A stretch of DNA of 64,000 bases, taken from positions 1 to 64,000 of the forward strand of contig NZ_CAXBCK010000008.1 in the NCBI RefSeq assembly GCF_963974425.1, in the 5' to 3' direction. Under the pieces are notes generated by a model. The model saw only the letters and a program-made list of their open reading frames with translations, did not search any database and was not told the origin of the DNA. How positions within the stretch are numbered: position 1 is the first letter of the stretch; the number at the start of each line of letters is the position of its first letter. The position numbers were made by a program, and so were the translations under genes. Shown in pieces: positions 9,360 through 17,271 of this stretch. The DNA is from Marixanthomonas sp963974425 (GTDB lineage: Bacteria > Bacteroidota > Bacteroidia > Flavobacteriales > Flavobacteriaceae).

Positions 9360-10760
9360 TTATTTATTGCCTTTTACCAAATGCCAATCCACCCAAGAAT
9401 CCATTTGATTTACTGACTTTGGGCGAAGTAAAATTTCCCGTTTGTTGTCCAACAAATAAATTGTGGGGGTGGCAAATACGTGGTATTCTTTTACCGGTGG
9501 GCTTTCCCATTTTTGATAATCGCATATGCTAATGAACGGAAAAGGAGCTACAAATTTTTCGAAAAGTTCTTTTTTTTCGTCAAGTGAAACAAAAACAACT
9601 TCAACATTTTGAGACTTCCATTTGTTATATACTCTAGCTATTTGAGCAAGTTCAGATGGACAGGCAGGACACCAACTTGCTCCAAAAATCACTACGACGA
9701 AATCATTTTTTATATCTGATAAGCGCTTCGGGATATTATCGGGTTCGTGACCCGGCGCAAAAACAGCGTCATTAAATGCAATATCCGGTGCCGTTTTCCC
9801 TATTTTCATCGCACGATAACTTTCCAATTGAGCGGCAAAATCATCATGTATGGTGCATGATATTTCATTTAATAATGTTACGGCCAAATATTCCGATGCT
9901 TTGAACAAGCTGCGTTTTTCCAGCAGTTTAAATAGGTATTCTGATATTTCATTTAATTTCTGTTCATCTGTTAAAAGATTTTCGGTCAAAATATCAATAG
10001 ATTTGCTCATGTCGATATAAACTGAATCCAACGAACGTCCACTGTTTTCAATCAACCAAAAATGACTTTCGATAGTTTCTTTCAACAAACCGCTCTTATA
10101 AAGTCGATTATCGGTATAATCCAATTTCCTAAATGCATCTATTGTAGGCGGGATTTCTTCCGGTCTGTATTGTGCTATGGTAGAAACAGAACTTATTAGC
10201 TTACGAACAGGCAAGTACCAACTTGCATAAGAACCTTCCGGTAAATTTGCCAAAAACAAACTGTCTTCGGCTTTAATGCGTTGTTTTTCTTTTTCTATGG
10301 CTTTTTTTGGTCTTTTTTGAACAGAGAAAAGAGTGTCACTTTTGTAAATTTTTTCAAGGTAACCCCAGGCACTTAGGGTTTGTTCCCTTTGGGAATGCTC
10401 AGAAGCATATTGATCAAAAAATCGATTTTGCTTACCGTTTAAAATCACTATTGATTTGGGAAAAGCTGGTGATTTGCCTTCGAGTTCTATATTTTCATTG
10501 TCTTCCAGTATTACAACAAAGGAATTCCCGTCTTCTGCCAAAAGATAGCCCATGCCAATATCTTGTTTTCTGTATGATAAGTTAAACGCCCCTTTTTCAT
10601 TAGTTTCTACGCTGTCAATGGTGTACGTATCAAAACCGGTAAACCCAACTAGTTTTACCTGTTGATTGGTAAGTCCTGAAAATGTACCTGTTATGGTGTT
10701 TTGTGAATATGCAAAAACACAAATATTCAATAGTAAAAGAATAATGCATGATTTTCTCAT
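9360..10760 (-). CDS. TlpA-like thioredoxin-fold lipid- or periplasm-targeted protein
   Basis: A protein of 466 residues, started at 10760 because MRKSCIILLLLNICVFAYSQ is a signal peptide. Residues 20-110 form a beta-rich domain resembling DUF4369 (TITGTFSGLTNQQVKLVGF). The middle is helical and unassigned. The last 140 residues are a thioredoxin fold of the TlpA/AhpC-TSA type, with the redox pair Cys364 and Cys367 in FGASWCPACPSEL and a cis-Pro in FATPTIYLLD. Members of this group reduce or isomerise disulfides in the periplasm; the substrate here is unknown. It is transcribed in the same direction as the FISUMP gene upstream but separated from it by a long hairpin, so it is probably a separate transcript. 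Confidence 0.85.
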   Translation of the reverse strand: MRKSCIILLLLNICVFAYSQNTITGTFSGLTNQQVKLVGFTGFDTYTIDSVETNEKGAFNLSYRKQDIGMGYLLAEDGNSFVVILEDNENIELEGKSPAFPKSIVILNGKQNRFFDQYASEHSQREQTLSAWGYLEKIYKSDTLFSVQKRPKKAIEKEKQRIKAEDSLFLANLPEGSYASWYLPVRKLISSVSTIAQYRPEEIPPTIDAFRKLDYTDNRLYKSGLLKETIESHFWLIENSGRSLDSVYIDMSKSIDILTENLLTDEQKLNEISEYLFKLLEKRSLFKASEYLAVTLLNEISCTIHDDFAAQLESYRAMKIGKTAPDIAFNDAVFAPGHEPDNIPKRLSDIKNDFVVVIFGASWCPACPSELAQIARVYNKWKSQNVEVVFVSLDEKKELFEKFVAPFPFISICDYQKWESPPVKEYHVFATPTIYLLDNKREILLRPKSVNQMDSWVDWHLVKGNK

Positions 10761-10822
10761 CTTTTTTTTTACTGTTTTCTCTAAATATATAAAAACCCTT
10801 TCGTACAATAAGTATTAAAAAC

Positions 10823-10883
10823 TCCCTGTCCATTTATCCAGTTGAATACCCTGTTGATATTCAACTGGATAAATGGACAGGGA
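10823..10883 (-). terminator. 26-bp perfect inverted repeat (probable terminator)
   Basis: The arms at 10823-10848 and 10858-10883 are perfectly complementary around a nine-base loop. On the minus strand the structure is followed by AGTTTTTAAT, which fits termination of the transcript ending at 10973. The stem is much longer than an ordinary terminator. Confidence 0.6.
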
Positions 10884-10972
10884 ATTTAAGTCCTAACCCT
10901 TCGACAAACTCAAGGTATAATATTAACTAAACTTGTTTGCCTTAATATGCACGGGTTAGAAAAAGCAAAATA

Positions 10973-12166
10973 TCAGTCCTTTATGCAACGCACAGAGTAA
11001 CCGTATGCCCGGAAGTTAGTGTATATACCCACTTCTTGAGACCCAGGGTCAGTCTTGAAGCCAACGTTGTTTGCACCGGTACCGCTAACAGTACTTGTCC
11101 AATAGGTGCCATAGCCACCATATCCGGGAAATAAGCTGATAACACCATTTGCGAAGATGCGATGCCCCCCCTTAGTCAATTTAAGTGGTGAGGCGAAAGC
11201 CCCAGCTGCGTCTTGAGTATCCCAGCTTAAGAATTCTGCTTCCCATTCCGTTGCGGTAGGCACGCGGTAACCGCTTGGGCACGGGTTGTTGGTACCATTC
11301 ACACCTTGCCACAGATCATCATTTTGTGGACTGCGCCAGTCTAAAGGGGAGCAGGTGGCTGTAATAAAATCCCCATGGCCCGGGTCATCACTATCGCTTA
11401 ATGTTGAACTAATGCCAGATGTTCTGCTTCCGTGCCCGTCAGCTCCACGCCCCCATTGGTACAAACCGCCAAAGGAATCAGCATCATCAATTGCAGTAGC
11501 AACCTGTGACGCTCCAAGGTTCCTGTCCATCCATTCTTCACCGGTGTCTGGGTTGATTACGCTAGGGACACCGCCTCCACCAGCTTCTTCCCAGGACGGA
11601 ATACCGCTAACAAGTGTTAAAACAGCACCGTCATCTTCAGGGGGTAATGTTACCCATTCTGAACCATCCCAATATTGTATTTCGCCAATTTGATTGCCAT
11701 CTGGCACACTTGGGTCGGTTTCGATAATCTCTCCGCTTATTGTTTCGGCAGTTTTAGCATGTAGAGCATAAGGCGTACTCAACAACTGGCTTGTTCCTGA
11801 GATTGTATAGTTTGTGCCTCCTTCAGGATCCGTTTCGGTTTTGATGAAAAAAGGGCCATCTTCCCAGTCAATTGTGGTAAAGTCCCCTTCTTCAACGGTT
11901 CCGTCCCCTATTTCTACCGTTGCCAATCCATTATCATTAGTCGTTGGTGTTTGCGTTTCTACATAAACGGCTGTACCGGTTTCCGAACCTTGCAATATAG
12001 AAAATTGCATCCCCACCTGAGTAGATGTGACCAAATTATTTGAATCATCCCTGACAACAGCTTGATAACTCATTTTTTCTGGTGTCTGTGCATTTGCTTG
12101 TTGTGGAAAAAGCACACTTGCAGTCATAAACAGGACTGCACAAATTATAAATATTTTTTTGCTCAT
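10973..12166 (-). CDS. FISUMP-domain surface protein
   Basis: A secreted protein of 397 residues. The start at 12166 opens a signal peptide (MSKKIFIICAVLFMTASVLF); an ATG at 12205 is also possible and lies six bases after the preceding stop codon. Residues 25-150 read MSYQAVVRDDSNNLV and ISGTSQLLSTPYALHAKTAE, a beta-rich head seen in many flavobacterial surface proteins. The C-terminal 200 residues are a Fibrobacter succinogenes major paralogous (FISUMP) domain: EEWMDRNLGASQVA, LYQWGRGADGHGSR, NPCPSGYRVPTATEWEAE, YWTSTVSG and YSVRCIKD. The role is unknown; these are secreted lectin-like or structural proteins. It forms an operon with the small T9SS gene immediately upstream. Confidence 0.85.
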   Translation of the reverse strand: MSKKIFIICAVLFMTASVLFPQQANAQTPEKMSYQAVVRDDSNNLVTSTQVGMQFSILQGSETGTAVYVETQTPTTNDNGLATVEIGDGTVEEGDFTTIDWEDGPFFIKTETDPEGGTNYTISGTSQLLSTPYALHAKTAETISGEIIETDPSVPDGNQIGEIQYWDGSEWVTLPPEDDGAVLTLVSGIPSWEEAGGGGVPSVINPDTGEEWMDRNLGASQVATAIDDADSFGGLYQWGRGADGHGSRTSGISSTLSDSDDPGHGDFITATCSPLDWRSPQNDDLWQGVNGTNNPCPSGYRVPTATEWEAEFLSWDTQDAAGAFASPLKLTKGGHRIFANGVISLFPGYGGYGTYWTSTVSGTGANNVGFKTDPGSQEVGIYTNFRAYGYSVRCIKD

Positions 12167-12211
12167 AATACTTGTGTTTTGGTGTTCGTGAATTTCTGGT
12201 TTCATTATTTT

Positions 12212-12736
12212 TTAGTTTTTAATGATTTTAAATGATTGTTTGTAAGCTGATGGATTGTTTTCTTCTACTACTTTAAGAAAATAAGTAGCCGAGGATAAAT
12301 TACCCAAGGAAATATGCGTTTCGGCACCTGAAATGGCCCCGGTTTTAACCATTTTGCCTTGCAGGTCATAAAGTTGATATGCCAAGCCTTCCTCTTTGTA
12401 ATTTTGTATTTGTAAGGTCAAATTATTCGTTGTTGGGTTTGGGAAAACCGAAAGTGAAATATTCAACTCAGGATCTTTAACATCCAATGTGTAGATTTCA
12501 AAAGCCTGCTGCACACCTTGGCTTATTGTTCCCGAATCACTTGTGTTGGTCGTATAGTCTATTTGTCCAATACTGTATGCAACAGTGCCCCCACTGCCCG
12601 AGACATCACCACCTGTAACAATAATTGCCTGTTGTGCCGATAAAGTGGAAAGTGAAAAGGCAAACGCCAAGAAGAGTACCTCTCCCAATAGTTTTGTTTT
12701 TAACCTTTTACTTTTTAAGTTGTGTTTGTGTTTCAT
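12212..12736 (-). CDS. Small T9SS type A sorting-domain protein
   Basis: A secreted protein of 174 residues, started at 12736 with a long basic n-region and a hydrophobic core (LLGEVLFLAFAFSLSTLSAQ). The short mature part (VTGGDVSGSGGTVAYSIGQI, SQGVQQAFEIYTL) is a motif common in flavobacterial secreted proteins. The last 85 residues are a T9SS type A sorting domain (SVFPNPTTNNLTLQI, QLYDLQGKMVKTG, ATYFLKVV). It ends a few bases before the FISUMP gene, so both are probably co-transcribed and reach the cell surface. Function unknown. Confidence 0.85.
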   Translation of the reverse strand: MKHKHNLKSKRLKTKLLGEVLFLAFAFSLSTLSAQQAIIVTGGDVSGSGGTVAYSIGQIDYTTNTSDSGTISQGVQQAFEIYTLDVKDPELNISLSVFPNPTTNNLTLQIQNYKEEGLAYQLYDLQGKMVKTGAISGAETHISLGNLSSATYFLKVVEENNPSAYKQSFKIIKN

Positions 12737-13317
12737 TTTTGTTTTGGTTTTACTGTTAAAAATTAATTCAAGCGAAATACTGGTGTAAAACAAATAAAAC
12801 ATCTTCAACAAAGCTATCGCATATCGTCCAAAACCTGTCTTGTATAATCCAAACCCATTGTTTCTGGTAAAAAGAGTAAGGAAGTATAAAGTTTTATAAA
12901 GTATATTCCTATGCAGAAATAAAAAAAATCCTTTGGCAATCCACCTGTGAAAAATGCTCCTTGTCCATAACTTCTCGTACTCCCCACCTTATTACTTTTT
13001 TGCTTAGTAGTGATGGGATGGAAGTGGTTCGAAAGGCTTATTTTGGAAATCAAGAAATAGTAGACATTACAAAATAATATTTGAAAGGAGCTTATTATTA
13101 ACTGTTTCGGCTCAAAAATGAAATGTCTCCCGTTCCGGTATAGTAAAGGGGTTTTACATACTGAAAAAATAAAATTAGATAGGGAATCAACACTTTACAA
13201 AATGCCTTTACAGCACTGAACTGAGTGGTTATAAATAACAAGGCTTGGCAAATAGCATACTAATATGACTTGTTATCAAATTACATCAAAGAAAATGAAT
13301 TAAATATAAAACCAAAA

Positions 13318-13339
13318 TGTTGTACCTATGTTGTACCTA
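13318..13339. repeat. Tandem 11-bp direct repeat next to tRNA-Leu
   Basis: The sequence tgttgtaccta occurs twice without a gap. It lies just beyond the tRNA terminator. It may be a remnant of a recombination site, but there is no integrase gene in the window. Confidence 0.6.
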
Positions 13340-13341
13340 GA

Positions 13342-13374
13342 AACAAAAAAGCCTTCAACAAAATTGCTGAAGGC
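13342..13374 (-). terminator. Terminator of tRNA-Leu
   Basis: The plus strand shows gccttca at 13351-13357 and tgaaggc at 13368-13374. Read on the minus strand this is a seven-base-pair stem followed by TTTTTTG, directly downstream of the tRNA 3' end. Confidence 0.7.
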
Positions 13375-13379
13375 CTTTG

Positions 13380-13461
13380 TACCTTGGGCGGGAATCGAAC
13401 CCGCACGTCGTTAGACACTGGATTTTGAATCCAGCGCGTCTACCAATTCCGCCACCAAGGC
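13380..13461 (-). tRNA. tRNA-Leu (anticodon CAA)
   Basis: The minus strand folds into a class II tRNA of 82 nt. The acceptor arm is GCCTTGG paired with CCAAGGT (one G-U pair) plus discriminator A. The anticodon stem CTGGA/TCCAG closes the loop TTCAAAA with anticodon CAA. There is a long variable arm, and the T arm contains GGTTCGAATCC. It reads UUG leucine codons. The 3' CCA is not encoded. A terminator follows. Confidence 0.96.
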
Positions 13462-13740
13462 AAATAGGGACGGCAAAAATACAATTTTTTTAAATTCAAG
13501 CAGTGTTCTTCAGTAAAAAAGTTGACTCCTCCTTTCTTTATTTTAGTATTTAAAACTTCTAATACTTACTATCTATGTATTCGGTTTGCTTCTTATTAAA
13601 GAAATAAATTAAACCTATTACTACCCTGCAAAAAACTTTCCAAATCTCCTTTGAAAGTTTTTCTTAAAAAAACCACAAAATAAAAACCATTGTGTTAAGT
13701 TGTATAGGTAAAGGGATTCCTGCCTCCAGAGTAAAATAAT

Positions 13741-16700
13741 ATGAAAGTGTACCTGTTTATTTTAGCATTTTTAATAGCCGCAGTTGGCTTTGCGCAGGAT
13801 ACGCTATCCAATTACCGAACAAAAAAAACAGTGATTACCGATACCGTTGTGGTGGACAGTTTCAGCATCAACCCCTCTCGGTTTCGGGTTACGGACGATA
13901 CAGGAGCAGTTATCGATTCCCTTTCCTATACCGTGGATTATGAAAAAGGGACTGTTATTTTTTCTGAAGAAATTAAAAAACCTCAAGACTCCATTACCAT
14001 TGAATACCTCCGTTATCCTCTTTTTTTAACTCGTGATTATTATACGTTTGACAAAAATTTAATTGTTGAAAATACCGGTGCCATCGAAAAATTATATTCC
14101 TTAGAAGAAAGCACTGCCGATAACACTTTTACTCCTTTCGACGGTTTAAATACCGTGGGAAGTATTTCGCGAGGCATTACCATTGGGAACAATCAAAACG
14201 CAGTTTTAAATTCTCAACTAGACCTTCAGATTACAGGAAAACTAAGTGATAAGGTTTCTATTAGAGCATCAATACAAGACGCCAACATACCTACACAAGA
14301 AGGTGGTTATTCGCAAAGTTTAGATGAATTTGATCAGATTTTTATTGAACTCTACAGCGATAATTGGAAAATAAGAGCAGGAGATGTAGATCTTGAAAAC
14401 AACAATAGTTATTTTGGCCGTTTTACTAAAAAAGTTCAGGGAATTGCTCTTGGCGGTATTTTTGAACACGAAAACGGAGCCAAAACCTCAGCTTTTGCTA
14501 GTGGTGCAATTGTTCGAGGAGTATTTCAGCGAAGTGAATTTACCGGGCAGGAAGGCAACCAAGGACCTTATAAATTGGTGGGACCCAATGGCGAACTGTT
14601 TATCTTGATCGTTTCGGGCAGTGAGCGGGTGTATGTTAACGGCCTGATGTTACAAAGAGGAGAAAACAATGACTATGTAATCGATTATAACGCTGGGGAA
14701 ATAAAATTTAATCCAACCTACCCCATTACCGCGAATATGCGTATTACGGTTGAATATCAATATTCCGATCGTAGTTACACTCGATTTATTGGTTATGGTG
14801 GTGGAAACTACAGTAGTGAGAAATTGGATATTGGCACGTATATCTATTCGGAAAATGATGCCAAAAATCAACCGTTGCAGCAAAACCTATCAGAAGAGCA
14901 AGTAGCTATTTTAGGGACAGCTGGCGATGACATGGATAAAATGATTGCTCCTTCAGCTATTCCAGATTCCTATTCAGAAAACAAAATTTTATATAAGAAA
15001 GAAGTTGTCGGTGGTCAAGAAGTATTTGTTTTTTCCAATGATCCAGAAGATGAATTGTTTAGCGTTCGGTTTACGTTGGTAGGCAATAACCAAGGCAATT
15101 ATGTAGTAAGTGACCAAAGTGCCATCAGTCGTATTTTTGAATATGTCGCTCCTATAAACGGACTGCCACAAGGAAATTACGAGCCCATTATACAATTAAA
15201 CGCACCCACAAAATTACAAATTGGTGGCTTGAATGGTCGGTATCGCCCTTCGGAAAAAACAGACATTGGTTTTGAAGTAGCTGGGAGTCAAAACGACCTT
15301 AACTTATTTTCTAACATTGACGACGGCAATAACGATGGGTTTGCAGGGCGTTTAACCGCCAGACAACAAATTTTGAATACGCAGGATACTCTGCAAGTAA
15401 ACGGGTATGGTACGGTAGATTTTATCAACAAAAATTTCAGAACCATTGAACGACTTTATAACATTGAATTTAATAGGGATTGGAACTTGATAAACCCCAT
15501 GGGGGATCAACGCTTTATAACGTCTGGAGTAGATTTTTCACATCCTGAAATTGGTGGTGGAAGTTATGAGTTTCAAAATTTAGATTTTTCTGAAAACTTT
15601 AGTGGGGTGCGACACGTGATTACCTCAGCAATTAAAATAAAAAAATTACGAACTCGAACCAATGCAAGCTTGCTAAACAGTAAAAGCGATTCATTGGAAA
15701 GTAAATTTATACGCTTAGCAAACACCACAACCTATTCCTTCAATAAAAGTTGGGTGGGCGGTAAAATAGCGTATGAAGATAATCAAGTGCGAACCCTACA
15801 AGATGATGAATTAACACCCGTAAGCCAAAAATTTCAGTCGTATGAGGCGTTTGCAGGTATTGGTGATAGCACGAATGTTTTTGTAGAAGCAGGCTATCGG
15901 CATCAAATTAACGATAGTATTCACAATGCAACGCTTGAGAAAGTAAACAGCTCGAACACTTACTTTTTGAAGTCGAAATTAATTAATAATGAAAACACAC
16001 AACTTTCGGTATTTGCTAATTATCGGGTTCTAAAACGGGAAGCATTACAAAATGAAGATAGCACAGGCTTAAGTGAAGTGATAAGCCCTATTATTTCAAG
16101 AGAAGAAAGCCTTGAGAAATCTTTAAATTCTCGTATTATCTACAACCAATCCTTATTTGACAATGGAATCCGGCTTAATACCACGTTGGAATCCAACAAC
16201 GGGGTGGTACCGCAACAAGAATTCACTTACGTAAAAGTGGATCCCGGCCAAGGGGTTTATACTTGGATTGATTATAATGATAATGGAGTTCAAGAGCTTG
16301 AAGAGTTTGAAGTAGCACAGTTTCAAGATCAGGCGGAATATGTTCGGGTATTATTGCCCAACCAGGTTTTTATTAAAATTAGACAGAATAAATTCAGCCA
16401 GATTGTTACTTTAAATCCACAACAATGGTCTAACAAAGAAGGATTTTTTAATATACTCTCCAAGTTTTACAACCAAACATCTTATGTAATTGACCGAAAG
16501 GTCCGGCGAGATAATGATGGGTTTAACATAAACCCTTTTGAAGATGGAGGCGACAAACAATTAGGGTTAAACCTCAACTTTAGGAACGCGTTATTTTTTA
16601 ACCGTGGGAAACAACGATACACAACAAGTTACACGTATATTTCTTCTTCCAGTGACAATTTACTTTCGGTAGGGCTTCAGAAAAACACATTACAGAGTCA

Positions 16701-17211
16701 TCAATTAAAATTTAACCATAAAGTATGGGAAAGTTGGCTGTTAAACCTCAAAGGTGCTTTAGGGAATAATGAAAGTACTTCGGAAAATTTTTCTGGGCGA
16801 AACTTTCAATTAGATACGTACGAGTTTGAACCTAAAATTTCTTATTTACTGGACCGACAGACCCGGTTTGATGTGTTTTATCAGTTTGCTAACAAAGACA
16901 ATACCTTAGGGGAAATGGAACAATTGAATCAGCAAAAATTAGGGGTTTCGTTTGCATACAGTAATGCTGAAAAAATTTCGATGAGTGGTGAGTTAAATTA
17001 TATTACCAACGATTTTTCAGGCAGTGCCTTTTCGCCAGTGGCTTACCAAATGCTTGAAGGATTGCAGCCGGGCACTAATTTTACTTGGCAAGTATTATTT
17101 CAGAAAAGAATAACAAAATACTTAGATGCTAATCTATCGTATTTTGGCAGAAAGAGTGAAGCGTCAAAAACAGTCCACACGGGTAGTGTACAATTACGAG
17201 CTTATTTTTAA
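13741..17211 (+). CDS. Large outer-membrane beta-barrel protein, unknown role
   Basis: A protein of 1156 residues with a signal peptide (MKVYLFILAFLIAAVGFAQ). After a short beta-sandwich-like N-terminal part (PSRFRVTDDTGAVIDSLSYT) come alternating strands with many aromatic residues over about 900 residues, and the chain ends in aromatic-rich strands with a final Phe (QLRAYF), as outer-membrane barrels do. Sequences such as GSISRGITIGNNQNAVLN, QDANIPTQEGGYSQSLDEFD and IRAGDVDLENNNSYF look strongly conserved-family-like, but I know no assigned function. It stands alone, with its own 3' terminator. Barrel location is well supported by pattern; the role is open. Confidence 0.8.
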   Translation: MKVYLFILAFLIAAVGFAQDTLSNYRTKKTVITDTVVVDSFSINPSRFRVTDDTGAVIDSLSYTVDYEKGTVIFSEEIKKPQDSITIEYLRYPLFLTRDYYTFDKNLIVENTGAIEKLYSLEESTADNTFTPFDGLNTVGSISRGITIGNNQNAVLNSQLDLQITGKLSDKVSIRASIQDANIPTQEGGYSQSLDEFDQIFIELYSDNWKIRAGDVDLENNNSYFGRFTKKVQGIALGGIFEHENGAKTSAFASGAIVRGVFQRSEFTGQEGNQGPYKLVGPNGELFILIVSGSERVYVNGLMLQRGENNDYVIDYNAGEIKFNPTYPITANMRITVEYQYSDRSYTRFIGYGGGNYSSEKLDIGTYIYSENDAKNQPLQQNLSEEQVAILGTAGDDMDKMIAPSAIPDSYSENKILYKKEVVGGQEVFVFSNDPEDELFSVRFTLVGNNQGNYVVSDQSAISRIFEYVAPINGLPQGNYEPIIQLNAPTKLQIGGLNGRYRPSEKTDIGFEVAGSQNDLNLFSNIDDGNNDGFAGRLTARQQILNTQDTLQVNGYGTVDFINKNFRTIERLYNIEFNRDWNLINPMGDQRFITSGVDFSHPEIGGGSYEFQNLDFSENFSGVRHVITSAIKIKKLRTRTNASLLNSKSDSLESKFIRLANTTTYSFNKSWVGGKIAYEDNQVRTLQDDELTPVSQKFQSYEAFAGIGDSTNVFVEAGYRHQINDSIHNATLEKVNSSNTYFLKSKLINNENTQLSVFANYRVLKREALQNEDSTGLSEVISPIISREESLEKSLNSRIIYNQSLFDNGIRLNTTLESNNGVVPQQEFTYVKVDPGQGVYTWIDYNDNGVQELEEFEVAQFQDQAEYVRVLLPNQVFIKIRQNKFSQIVTLNPQQWSNKEGFFNILSKFYNQTSYVIDRKVRRDNDGFNINPFEDGGDKQLGLNLNFRNALFFNRGKQRYTTSYTYISSSSDNLLSVGLQKNTLQSHQLKFNHKVWESWLLNLKGALGNNESTSENFSGRNFQLDTYEFEPKISYLLDRQTRFDVFYQFANKDNTLGEMEQLNQQKLGVSFAYSNAEKISMSGELNYITNDFSGSAFSPVAYQMLEGLQPGTNFTWQVLFQKRITKYLDANLSYFGRKSEASKTVHTGSVQLRAYF

Positions 17212-17216
17212 AGCAT

Positions 17217-17248
17217 AAAAAAGACGGAACTTATATGCTCCGCCTTTT
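17217..17248. terminator. Bidirectional terminator between convergent genes
   Basis: The inverted repeat aaaagacggaac and gctccgcctttt has A and T runs outside the stem. It sits between the barrel gene ending at 17211 and the T9SS gene ending at 17272. Confidence 0.75.
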
Positions 17249-17271
17249 GTTACTTAATTTAAAAAGGATGG

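Larger units (their letters stand above)
12737..13379. other. Gene-free stretch downstream of tRNA-Leu
   Basis: About 640 bp lie between the T9SS gene and the tRNA. Short open frames exist on both strands, but none has a plausible start, composition or motif. The plus-strand end SSDGMEVVRKAYFGNQEIVD (about 13006-13072) looks protein-like yet has no identifiable beginning and may be the tail of a decayed gene. A tandem 11-bp repeat and the tRNA terminator occupy the right end. Confidence 0.5.

Noticed and set aside
12814..13053. 79-codon frame on the minus strand.
   Set aside because: No motif, no signal, mixed composition; it lies in a non-coding stretch and looks like chance.
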